Of a DNA stretch of 64,000 nt, positions 53,856 to 60,555 are shown one piece after another. Under the pieces are notes generated by a model, which saw nothing but the letters and a program-made list of their open reading frames with translations, made no database searches and had not been told where the DNA came from. Position numbers and translations under genes: made by a program. Location of the stretch: NCBI GenBank assembly GCA_036275915.1, contig DASUCV010000004.1, forward strand, positions 124,001 through 188,000, in the 5' to 3' direction. The stretch is from Candidatus Polarisedimenticolaceae bacterium (lineage in GTDB: Bacteria > Acidobacteriota > Polarisedimenticolia > Polarisedimenticolales > DASRJG01). How positions within the stretch are numbered: the stretch's first letter is position 1; each line of letters starts with the position of its first letter.

Positions 53856-54136
53856 GCTTGGGCTCGCGCCTTCCGGAGTCGCGCCGCACGCTGCTTGGCT
53901 TCGGGCTTCCGGCTCCTCGCAACGAGCCGATACAGCCCCGGCTCGGTGACGGTGAGAAGCTCCTGGGGGCCGCCAGGGGTAGTCATAATCTGACGCCCCT
54001 TGCAGTCCTCTGGCATGCCAGCTAGCGCGCGGTGATGCTGCTCAATCCCCAACACCGCGCACACGTCCGCCGCGATCCATTCGGGGGCTTCCTGCGTCCC
54101 AACCATGCGGGCGAGGACGAGGGCCGTGCTCGTCAC
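53852..54136 (-). CDS. Stand-alone BRO-N domain protein
   Basis: A 94-residue protein with the BRO-N core: PEWIAADVCAVLGIEQHHRALAGMPEDCKG, then TTPGGPQELLTVTEPGLYRLVARSRKPEAKQ. Normal family members go on to a short helix with R-W-V-.-.-E-V-L-P and often a C-terminal domain; here the protein ends after a basic stretch (RAARLRKARAQA). BRO domains bind DNA and are common in phages and large DNA viruses. It overlaps both neighbours by 4 bp. Confidence 0.75.
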   Translation of the reverse strand: MTSTALVLARMVGTQEAPEWIAADVCAVLGIEQHHRALAGMPEDCKGRQIMTTPGGPQELLTVTEPGLYRLVARSRKPEAKQRAARLRKARAQA

Positions 54137-54801
54137 GACTGCGCCTCGCTCTCACCGTTGCCCGCTGTCGCGCGTTCCTCGCCCTCGACGGCCTCGACAT
54201 CGGCACCGGTGGCCGGCGATCCTGAGGCGTCCTGTGAGGCCAAAGTGTTGTAAAGGTCGGTGCCGTCGCTGAGCTGGACGACGTAGAGGGTCTCGGCCGC
54301 GTGCGGCGCCGCCTGCGCCTTCAGCTCGGCGAGGCGGTCGATCAACTGGCGCACCTCGGCGCGGTCTTCCTTCTCGAGCGAGACCAGGCGCTCGTACGTC
54401 GGCGTAAGCGAGCCGTCGCGGCGGACGCGGCCGGTCCGGTCGACGATCTTCGCCATGGTCTCGATCTCGTGCTCGGCACGCGCGAGACGACGGGCAAGGC
54501 GCTCCCCGATCGGCGACGCCGCGATGCCAGCCTCGAGGATCACGCGCAGCGCCTCGGCGACGTGCTTCTTCAGCCGCTCGCCCTCGCCACGCTTGGCGAG
54601 CCGGCGGGCCTCGCGCATGCGGAGCGTGAACTCCGGGTCACGGGCAGCGTTGACGTTGCCCTTCGGCGCGCCGCCGCGACGCGGCTTCGCCGGGTCGGTC
54701 GTGGGGGTGACGGGCGGTCGTTTCGAGCTCGTCGCGGTCTCGCCCGTGGACACCTGCGGCGACGACGTGCCGGAAGTCGCGACGTTTCGGGGTTTCGTCA
54801 T
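54133..54801 (-). CDS. Possible terminase small subunit-like protein
   Basis: A 222-residue protein. A Ser/Thr/Pro-rich start leads to RRGGAPKGNVNAARDPEFTLRMREARRLAKRG, a lead common in phage DNA-binding proteins and some small terminases. A long helical centre follows (LARAEHEIETMAKIVDRTGRVRRDGSLTPTYERLVSLEKEDRAEVRQLIDRLAELKAQ). It sits three genes before TerL, the usual place of TerS. The assignment rests on position and composition, not on a clear family match. Confidence 0.4.
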   Translation of the reverse strand: MTKPRNVATSGTSSPQVSTGETATSSKRPPVTPTTDPAKPRRGGAPKGNVNAARDPEFTLRMREARRLAKRGEGERLKKHVAEALRVILEAGIAASPIGERLARRLARAEHEIETMAKIVDRTGRVRRDGSLTPTYERLVSLEKEDRAEVRQLIDRLAELKAQAAPHAAETLYVVQLSDGTDLYNTLASQDASGSPATGADVEAVEGEERATAGNGESEAQS

Positions 54802-54950
54802 GCCGTCATCCGCCTACAGAGCCGATGCGTGAAAGCGTTGAGGGGTGAGAGGCCGAGGGCGAAAGCGCGGCGGGCGGTCGCGACGGTCTTTCGTCGCCTT
54901 CCGAGGGTGTCTTCGGAGGCTCCCAGGGTGACGTATCGGCCTTAGTAAAT

Positions 54951-55135
54951 CCGATACCCCGATACCCCCCTCGCGCGGGGGAAGACTCCTTACAGTCGTC
55001 TCTTCCCCCCCGACGCGCGATGTCTTGCGGGGGCTGTCGATCCGACACCTTCCGATACCCTCCGATACCAGCACGAGAAGCGTTCATTTCTCGGGCTCCT
55101 TGGTATCGGGCTCATCTCCGACACCTTCCGATACC
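54951..55135. repeat. Iteron-like CCGATACC repeats, candidate element origin
   Basis: CCGATACC (or CCGACACC) occurs at 54951, 54959, 55042, 55052, 55062, 55118 and 55128, and inverted at 55102. The 19-mer TCCGACACCTTCCGATACC is exact at 55041-55059 and 55117-55135. Spacing of 8-10 bp within groups suggests protein binding on one DNA face. The right group lies inside the 3' end of the primase gene; the rest fill the 282-bp gap at 54802-55083, which has no gene. Confidence 0.65.
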
Positions 55136-56859
55136 GACACGTAGAGCGGGCTCCCGTTCACTTTCCTGCCCGTGTCCTTCAGGAGACCGGCCGCCACGGC
55201 GGCCTTGATCGAGTCGACGATGGTCGTCGGGGCGCCGAGATTCGCGGCCTTCGCCTCGGCCTGCGTCGCCTCGCCCTTCCCCTTGAACCAAGCGACGGTC
55301 GCCCTCGCCGTCGGCGACAACACCTTCGACGTGGCCGTGCCGACGTACGTCAGCGTGAACGATCCATCCGCGTGCCACGTCGGCTCGAGCGTGAACGGAG
55401 ACGGCTTGCGCGCGCCTCTAACCTTCTCCGGCCCGACCTTCACGAGCCCGTCGTCATCGCTGAGGCTGAAGATCGTGTCGGTCGAGGCCCACAGGTCGAC
55501 GCCGCCGCGGTAGGACGTGCCGTCTTTCCCGGAGTGATGGAGGATCACGAAGAGGAGCTCATGCTTCTCGGCGAGCCCGCGGAGCATGAGGTGCAGCTCG
55601 TTTCCGGCGTCGTTGTCGAGGTCCCACTTCACGCGCTGGCCGTTGACTTCCTTCGGCCGCAGGCCGGTAAGCGAGTCCAGGATGACCGCGTCGTAGGGTC
55701 CGGTCGATTCGATGATCGCGGGGAGGTCGTCGGTCGTGATCCGGTTCTCGGCGCTTGCGGCGAAGAGGTAGAGCAGCTCGCCGTCGAGCTTGGCCTTCCC
55801 GAGCCCCTTGAGGCACTTCTCCCCGATCTCCCGCAGCTCGCCCGCCGACTCCTCGCAGGCAATGACGAGCGCCCGCTTCCACCGCTTCTCGATCCACAGG
55901 TCCGGGTGCCCGAACAGGCGACCGCAGCCGGTGTCGACGAGCATCTCGTGACAGAGGGTCATCGCCGTGTGGGTCTTCCGTCCGCCCGGCGTCGCCCACA
56001 TGACCGCGAGGCCCTTCTCGCGCAAGAGGTTCTTGACGGCGAACTTCGGTTTCGTAGGCTTGATCGACTCGTCGTAGAGATTGACGGGGACGATCGCCGG
56101 CATGCTCGGCGCGGGGGTGCCGTACGGCACGAACTCGTCGAGCGTGTGGCCGCCCTTGAGGTGGTCGAAGCCGTCCTTTCCAATCCGCGCCTCGACGACC
56201 CCCACGGATGCCGCGATGCCCTGTAGGTGATGCCGAACGTCTAGGGCATGCTTTCGTCCCGGCTCATCCTTGTCGGCGACGATGACGACGCGAGCGCCGC
56301 GGAGCGTCTCGGAGTATTCGGGCCGCCACTTCCCGGCGCCTCCCGCGTTTGTCGTCGCGATGAAGCCGGACCCTTCGATCGCGTTGATCGCGTCGGCATC
56401 CTTCTCGCCTTCGACGACGTAGATCGTTTCGTCCTGGCGTACCGCCTCGACGAGGTCGGGGAGGCGGTAGAGCACGCGGCGCGCGTTCGCCATGTTCCAG
56501 ACCCAACCGCCCGCACCATCGGGGCGCCGCTGTCGAAAGTCCTTCGGATCGAATCGCACGACCTGGAAGAGCACGTCGCCGTTCTCGTCCGTGTAGTCGT
56601 AGGTCTTGACGATGCGCTCGGCCTTCGTCGCAGCGACGAACAGGTCGGTCATCTTCAGCCCGACGCGGGCGACGATCTCCTCGCATGGGCAACCCGCCTG
56701 ACAGTGGACGAGCGCGCGGCCGTCGTCGCCTTCCTCGAGGTGCGCGCTCGGCGTGTGGTCCTCGTGCGCCGGGCACCGGAAGTCCCACCCGCGGCCATTG
56801 CGCTTCGGCTTGCAGTCGCACGCCGCGAGAGCGTCGAGCACACGCTGGACGGGGCTCAC
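55084..56859 (-). CDS. Primase-helicase-like replication protein (CHC2, Toprim, RepA-type ATPase)
   Basis: A 591-residue protein. A CHC2 zinc finger lies at the N-terminus (FRCPAHEDHTPSAHL ... VHCQAGCPCEEI; C29, H32, C53, C57). A Toprim domain follows (ETIYVVEGEKDADAI with E150; RVVIVADKDEPGRKHA with D196/D198). The C-terminal half is a RecA-like ATPase with the Walker A variant WATPGGRKTHTAM (about 288-300), VIACEESAGEL and Walker B YDAVILDSLTGL. It should prime and drive element replication. GTG start overlapping the zinc protein stop. Iteron-like repeats run into its 3' end. Confidence 0.88.
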   Translation of the reverse strand: MSPVQRVLDALAACDCKPKRNGRGWDFRCPAHEDHTPSAHLEEGDDGRALVHCQAGCPCEEIVARVGLKMTDLFVAATKAERIVKTYDYTDENGDVLFQVVRFDPKDFRQRRPDGAGGWVWNMANARRVLYRLPDLVEAVRQDETIYVVEGEKDADAINAIEGSGFIATTNAGGAGKWRPEYSETLRGARVVIVADKDEPGRKHALDVRHHLQGIAASVGVVEARIGKDGFDHLKGGHTLDEFVPYGTPAPSMPAIVPVNLYDESIKPTKPKFAVKNLLREKGLAVMWATPGGRKTHTAMTLCHEMLVDTGCGRLFGHPDLWIEKRWKRALVIACEESAGELREIGEKCLKGLGKAKLDGELLYLFAASAENRITTDDLPAIIESTGPYDAVILDSLTGLRPKEVNGQRVKWDLDNDAGNELHLMLRGLAEKHELLFVILHHSGKDGTSYRGGVDLWASTDTIFSLSDDDGLVKVGPEKVRGARKPSPFTLEPTWHADGSFTLTYVGTATSKVLSPTARATVAWFKGKGEATQAEAKAANLGAPTTIVDSIKAAVAAGLLKDTGRKVNGSPLYVSVSEGVGDEPDTKEPEK

Positions 56860-57029
56860 TGTTCGCGTCCTTCCGGCTCGCCGACGTGCACGAGCAGCGT
56901 GCGCTCGCCGTGACAGCACGGGCACGCGGCGACAATCCCTCGGCCGTCCGCCGTAAGCTTCGGTTCGCAGCCGTGCTCCTCGAGCGCGTCGAACATCTTC
57001 CGGAGCGCCTGCGCGGCCTGGGCGGTCAT
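56856..57029 (-). CDS. Small zinc-ribbon-like element protein (57 aa)
   Basis: MTAQAAQALRKMFDALEEHG opens an amphipathic helix, then CEPKLTADGRGIVAACPCCHGERTLLVHVGE. Three cysteines and a histidine (C-P-C-C-H plus an earlier C) could hold zinc. It overlaps the primase start by GTGA and the next gene by ATGA, so it is a real coupled gene in spite of its length. It may assist the primase. Confidence 0.6.
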   Translation of the reverse strand: MTAQAAQALRKMFDALEEHGCEPKLTADGRGIVAACPCCHGERTLLVHVGEPEGREQ

Positions 57030-57217
57030 GCCGCCCGCCTCCGGGCTTCACGTCGCCGCAACTCGACGAGATCCTTCAGCCACGCGGCCCTAGCCTCGGC
57101 GATGTGCACGAACCCATGCGCGCGCCGGCGACACTCCGCGGCGTCGGCTCTCGACTCCCACGCGAACCGCGCGAGCGCCTTGAGCGGGATGATCTCGTCG
57201 CGGGGGCGGTAGTTCAC
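57026..57217 (-). CDS. Small basic element protein (63 aa)
   Basis: GTG-started (MNYRPRDEIIPLKALARFAWE). Highly basic and helical (CRRRAHGFVHIAEARAAWLKDLVELRRREARRR). No family recognised. It overlaps both neighbours by 4 bp, which supports it as part of the replication transcript. Confidence 0.55.
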   Translation of the reverse strand: MNYRPRDEIIPLKALARFAWESRADAAECRRRAHGFVHIAEARAAWLKDLVELRRREARRRAA

Positions 57218-57432
57218 TTCGACCTCGTCGCCTTGCTACGCGTGCGCTCGAGGAACTCGTCGAGCTGCTCGCGCGTGACGAGGATGACGTGGCGCTTACC
57301 CTTACCTACCCGGTGGCACCCGAGGGTGCCGTTCCTCGTCCAGTCGTGAAGCGTGGACTTCGGGACGCCGAGCATCCCGGAGAGCTCGTCCAAGCGGAAG
57401 GCAAGACGCTCGGGAGCCGCCGACGCAGTCAT
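57214..57432 (-). CDS. MerR-like helix-turn-helix protein, possible excisionase
   Basis: A 72-residue protein with a winged HTH of the excisionase/MerR type: FRLDELSGMLGVPKSTLHDWTRNGTLGCHRVGKGKRHVILVTREQLDEFLERTR. This layout is shared by phage Xis-like proteins and small activators. It may direct excision by the integrase or control the replication genes that follow. The ATG overlaps the XRE gene stop by 4 bp. Confidence 0.78.
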   Translation of the reverse strand: MTASAAPERLAFRLDELSGMLGVPKSTLHDWTRNGTLGCHRVGKGKRHVILVTREQLDEFLERTRSKATRSK

Positions 57433-57704
57433 CGGGCCGCCTCGGCAAGTTCACGATCGGCGGCCGGTTGCGGTTCCTCGAAGAGCGCCATGATCGGGAG
57501 GCCGAGGGCCGCCGCGATCGTCGCCTGCTCGTCGGCCGTCGCCGGAAGAAGTCGCAGCTCAATCCGAGAAATACGCGACTGCGACAGGCCGCAAAGCCGC
57601 GCGAGCGATGCTTGAGAATGCAGGCAGCCGCGCCTGTGAGCCTTGAACGAGAGGCTCCGGGCAAAGGCATGGCCGGTGGGCTTGCTCGCGTCGATTGATT
57701 CCAC
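57429..57704 (-). CDS. XRE-family (Cro/CI-type) repressor
   Basis: A 91-residue protein. A basic lead precedes a Cro/CI-like HTH: SQASLARLCGLSQSRISRIELRLLPATADEQATIAAALGLPIMALF, near residues 30-76. Recognition helix is SQSRISRIE. The end is acidic. GTG start at 57702-57704. It probably holds the early gene block in check. It stands first among the regulators of the replication run. Confidence 0.8.
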   Translation of the reverse strand: MESIDASKPTGHAFARSLSFKAHRRGCLHSQASLARLCGLSQSRISRIELRLLPATADEQATIAAALGLPIMALFEEPQPAADRELAEAAR

Positions 57705-57733
57705 GCGAGAAGTTTCACGGCTGCGGGCTTCGG

Positions 57734-58453
57734 TTAGGTCTGTGTAACCCGTCGCTTTTCGGCGTGAGGTTGCACACCGATGGCGATCGCTGCGTGGGGT
57801 TGCCTCTTTCGCCGCGCGCGCTCAGGTCGCGCGATGTCGAGGACACGATCGTCGGACAACTCGACGCCCTGCTCTACCAGAAACGCGCTCACGATTCGGA
57901 CGGCAAGGCTCGAGGCCGTCGGCCTGCGACCAATCCTCACGCGCTCGAGGATTCGCCGAACCCTCTCACTGATCGCATCGGACGCACCGCGCCGGAACAT
58001 ACCGACGTCGAGCGCGTCGGCGATCTCTACGGCTGACCTTGCGATCGCGCCGTCGAGCCATCCGAGAACGACGAGCACGCTTCGATACAAATGGCGGATC
58101 TCGGTCTCTGCCGCCTTCGCCTCAAGGGGTGTATCGCCGAGCGTTGTCGTGCGTCGGCCGGGTCGACGATTCGTCGTGCGCTTGAATGCCGTGACGGCCG
58201 CTCCGAAGTCTTCGACGCGCTTGTGGATCGCCATGAGGCGGTCCCACTCGCCCGAGCCGTGGAGCTCCTGGTAGAGGTCCATGAGGTCTCTTTCGGTGCG
58301 AATCGGAACTTCGATGAGCCTCGCGCCCATAGGCTCGGTGTCGTCCGGCGCGGTGCGTTTCCGGCGAACCGTCACGAGCTTCATGCCCGGCGATGGCTGG
58401 AGAGCGTGGACCGGCGACGGCCGGTAGAACTCGCGGAGGGAGAAGCGTTGCAT
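57734..58453 (-). CDS. Hypothetical element protein (239 aa)
   Basis: A 239-residue protein, not recognised. The N-terminal quarter is strand-rich and basic (MKLVTVRRKRTAPDDTEPMGARLIEVPIRTERDLMDLYQELHGSGEWDRLMAIHKRVEDFGAAV), followed by helices (AAETEIRHLYRSVLVVLGWLDGAIARSAVEIADALDVGMF) and a basic end (RPERARRKRQP). It lies 29 bp upstream of the XRE gene on the same strand. Its position among regulators suggests a control or accessory role. Confidence 0.5.
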   Translation of the reverse strand: MQRFSLREFYRPSPVHALQPSPGMKLVTVRRKRTAPDDTEPMGARLIEVPIRTERDLMDLYQELHGSGEWDRLMAIHKRVEDFGAAVTAFKRTTNRRPGRRTTTLGDTPLEAKAAETEIRHLYRSVLVVLGWLDGAIARSAVEIADALDVGMFRRGASDAISERVRRILERVRIGRRPTASSLAVRIVSAFLVEQGVELSDDRVLDIARPERARRKRQPHAAIAIGVQPHAEKRRVTQT

Positions 58454-58550
58454 CCCGCCTCCTGTCGGCGGTCCTGAAAGGGTAGTGACGGCCCCGCAGG
58501 CGAGTCAGGTTCCCGCCCCGGTAGCTATCCGGTGCGGGGCCGGCGCGATT

Positions 58551-58703
58551 CTACGACGATCTCAGACGGCTCAGAATGACGAGGCCCGCGCCAACGGCAA
58601 GGAGGCACGCGAGCGACAACGGCACCGAACGCGGGAAGGCGGCGGCCGCGAGAAGGCCCGCAATGCAGAGCGCGACTCCGGCGAGCCTGGTCATGGTTCT
58701 CAT
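58551..58703 (-). CDS. Small two-helix membrane protein (50 aa)
   Basis: Reads MRTMTRLAGVALCIAGLLAA, then a second hydrophobic stretch (LSLACLLAVGAGLVILS) and a basic end (RLRSS). Two membrane helices with a short turn. Small holins look like this, but so do many other peptides. The adjacent stretches 58454-58550 and 58704-58819 hold no gene I can support. Confidence 0.45.
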   Translation of the reverse strand: MRTMTRLAGVALCIAGLLAAAAFPRSVPLSLACLLAVGAGLVILSRLRSS

Positions 58704-58819
58704 TCGCAACCCCCGCTGCAACCCGCGCCGCCATCCCGGTCCTGCGAGGGGTAAAGGCGTCCCCGCTGCGCGGGCAGGAGCCGCATCCTCTGGGTCGAGG
58801 GTGCGGGGCCGCGCGGATT

Positions 58820-59947
58820 CTATCGCGCTCGGCGACTCGGGGGCACGACCTCCAAGGACACGAGCTCGCCCCGACGATCGGCAGGCCTCGGACGGTAACT
58901 GTCCGGAGCGCGGTCAGGCTGCTCGCCGCGCGCGTCGCGGCGGACGGCTGCATTTGCCCGATGACCTGCCGCCCGCTTCGAGTGAGGCACTCGCTTCGCA
59001 CGACGACGAAGTTCGCAGACGGACAGGTTGAGGTGCGCCTGCGGCATGAGCTGGAACGCGTGCACCTGGCCTTCTCTTGGGTCGTCGACGCGTTCGTACA
59101 CCTCGACGTTCATCGCCTTCGGCGCCCGCAGTGGTGCGTAGCGATCGACGAGCCGCCTGATGCCGGCGACGTCGTTCTCGTCGGAGAGCAGGATGCTTTC
59201 ATCGGCGCTGAGAACCTGGAGGCCGTTGAGCATCTCGACGTCGCGCGCGGTCACGGCGATGGCATCCCCCGAAGCGAGCTTATACACCGCAGGATCGAAC
59301 AGCATGACGGTGACTTCCGGCGACACCGGCAAGAAGACCTGAAGGCCGCGCTGGGCGATCCCGAGTACTCCGGTTCCGTGCACTCCCTCGCAGAATTGGT
59401 TGTACAGAAAGACCGGATCATCCGACGTTACGAACCGCACGCCGGTGGGGGCGACAAGGGTACGCATGTGAAGATCGACAAGACCGTGCGCTGCTTCGTT
59501 CACAACGCCGAGCGCGAGCCTCATCGCCTCTACTGACGAGATCGGCCCCGACCAGCCGTCGCGCACGAGCTCCGGTGACATCGGGCCGAGCGCCTTCCGC
59601 ATGTTTTCCCAAGACTCCACTGACGATTCAACGGCGGCGACGCTACGACGGTGCTGAAGGGCGATGAACGTAACCAGGTGTCCCATCGTCGCCGTATTTC
59701 GGGCGGGAGGTCGTTGCGTCAAGATCACTTCTTGAACGACCGGCGCGAACGCATCTTCGAGCTTCTGGAGCCGCTCCTCAAGACCGGGAAACTCCCCGTA
59801 GAAACTCGGCTCACAGCACTGGTCGCGAAGACTCGCCTTCAAGAAGGCCTCACGCCGCTCGAGGTTAAAGACGTGGATCTGCCGAGCGTTCTGCGAGAAC
59901 GCCCTCAGGTAGAACTTCGGCACGAAGTGATGCCGGCCAGTGTCCAC
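58820..59947 (-). CDS. DUF4238 family protein
   Basis: A 375-residue protein with the DUF4238 opening GRHHFVPKFYLRAFSQNARQIHVFNLE, the centre FIALQHRRSVAAVESSVESWENMRK and the closing region VRFVTSDDPVFLYN followed by FLPVSPEVTVMLFDP. Function is unknown; such genes are often in variable, horizontally moved regions. The C-terminal 60 residues are basic and low in complexity. GTG start at 59945-59947. It pairs with the DUF2513 gene at the right end, where satellites and prophages commonly keep cargo. Confidence 0.85.
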   Translation of the reverse strand: MDTGRHHFVPKFYLRAFSQNARQIHVFNLERREAFLKASLRDQCCEPSFYGEFPGLEERLQKLEDAFAPVVQEVILTQRPPARNTATMGHLVTFIALQHRRSVAAVESSVESWENMRKALGPMSPELVRDGWSGPISSVEAMRLALGVVNEAAHGLVDLHMRTLVAPTGVRFVTSDDPVFLYNQFCEGVHGTGVLGIAQRGLQVFLPVSPEVTVMLFDPAVYKLASGDAIAVTARDVEMLNGLQVLSADESILLSDENDVAGIRRLVDRYAPLRAPKAMNVEVYERVDDPREGQVHAFQLMPQAHLNLSVCELRRRAKRVPHSKRAAGHRANAAVRRDARGEQPDRAPDSYRPRPADRRGELVSLEVVPPSRRAR

Positions 59948-59961
59948 GTCGCTCGCCCCCT

Positions 59962-60330
59962 CTATGCGAGGCCCATCTGCGCCTTCGCGATTTCCGCGGC
60001 CACCTTCGCGAAGACCTCGATCGACGCTGACCGCAGTTGCTCGCCGATCGTCGCCTTCGTCTTGGTCCACACCTCCGGCGTGCGGATGTTGTCGAGGTAG
60101 TCGTGCCCGGTGGACGTGAGGCGGAGGACGGTGAAGACGGGGACGGGGCGCTGTTGGAGGTCGAGGAACCTCGCCTGCACGAAGCCCGCATCGTCGAGCA
60201 ACTGAACGTGGTAACCGATCATCGTCTTGTCGAAGCCGTCGATCGCCAGCTCGCTCTCGCTGAGCGGGCCCGGGCCGGCCTCTTCCACGCGGAGAAGGAT
60301 CGCTCGCAGAAGATCGTGATCGCGCTTCAT
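59962..60330 (-). CDS. DUF2513 family protein
   Basis: A 122-residue protein with the typical start MKRDHDLLRAILLRVEEAG and core TMIGYHVQLLDDAGFVQARFLD, then VLRLTSTGHDYLDNIRTPEVWTKTKATIG. The fold is probably a winged helix. Members are widespread in prophages and mobile islands; function is unproven. It lies 14 bp before the DUF4238 gene and is the last gene before the right end. Confidence 0.88.
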   Translation of the reverse strand: MKRDHDLLRAILLRVEEAGPGPLSESELAIDGFDKTMIGYHVQLLDDAGFVQARFLDLQQRPVPVFTVLRLTSTGHDYLDNIRTPEVWTKTKATIGEQLRSASIEVFAKVAAEIAKAQMGLA

Positions 60331-60348
60331 TCCGTCACCCGCCCGCAG

Positions 60349-60367
60349 GTGTCCGCCTGGGTGTCCA
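60349..60367. repeat. Candidate integrase arm-type site, right
   Basis: GTGTCCGCCTGGGTGTCCA, 93 bp inside the right core. See 45974-45992 for its partner (17/19, same orientation). Confidence 0.65.
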
Positions 60368-60408
60368 AGCTGCGCGGATTCTACCGGCGTCGTCGGATTT
60401 GTCGGATG

Positions 60409-60446
60409 AAAAAAGAAAGGCCCGGCGTGAGAAGTGCCGGGCCTTT
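60409..60446 (-). terminator. Strong intrinsic terminator just inside the right end
   Basis: Perfect 11-bp stem (AAAGGCCCGGC with GCCGGGCCTTT, 9-nt loop), followed on the minus strand by a T-rich run (TTTCTTTTTT). It stops minus-strand transcripts entering the element, including any from the orphan tRNA-Gly promoter at 60517-60546. Confidence 0.9.
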
Positions 60447-60460
60447 CAGCTACTTGCGTT

Positions 60461-60503
60461 GCTTGGGAAGCTGATGCTCTACCAACTGAGCTATTCCCGC
60501 ACT
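60461..60503. repeat. Attachment core, right copy = orphan 5' half of tRNA-Gly
   Basis: 43 bp identical to 45847-45889. On the minus strand it is the tRNA-Gly from 3 nt upstream of the 5' end to the anticodon loop; no 3' half follows. It marks the original chromosomal 5' half left by integration. Confidence 0.95.
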
Positions 60504-60516
60504 CCGAGGACGCTCC

Positions 60517-60546
60517 AGACTACCGGGCGCCTGCTCGTTCCGTCAA
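60517..60546 (-). promoter_or_regulatory. Original tRNA-Gly promoter, now driving an orphan tRNA half
   Basis: TTGACG (60541-60546), 18-bp spacer, TAGTCT (60517-60522), then 16 nt to the tRNA 5' end. Same hexamers and spacing as the element copy at 45905-45934, with unrelated flanks. Confidence 0.8.
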
Positions 60547-60555
60547 GCGAGGGAA

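Larger units (their letters stand above)
45847..60503. mobile_element. Integrated element at tRNA-Gly: phage-satellite-like or reduced prophage
   Basis: About 14.7 kb between perfect 43-bp direct repeats. All recognised genes are on the minus strand. Modules from right to left: DUF2513 and DUF4238 cargo; small two-helix protein; unknown 239-residue protein; XRE and MerR-like regulators; small genes; primase-ATPase with iteron-like repeats; possible TerS, BRO-N, OB-like protein, TerL; five unknown or coiled-coil genes; ribbon-helix-helix regulator with its own operator; three small genes; a membrane protein; integrase. Portal, major capsid, tail and lysis genes were not recognised. Ends also carry matching arm-type repeats. 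Confidence 0.9.

Noticed and set aside
58525-59001. A 158-codon minus-strand frame over 58525-59001
   Set aside because: It is out of frame with, and overlaps, the start of the DUF4238 tail and the two-helix peptide, and its composition is that of a shadow frame.
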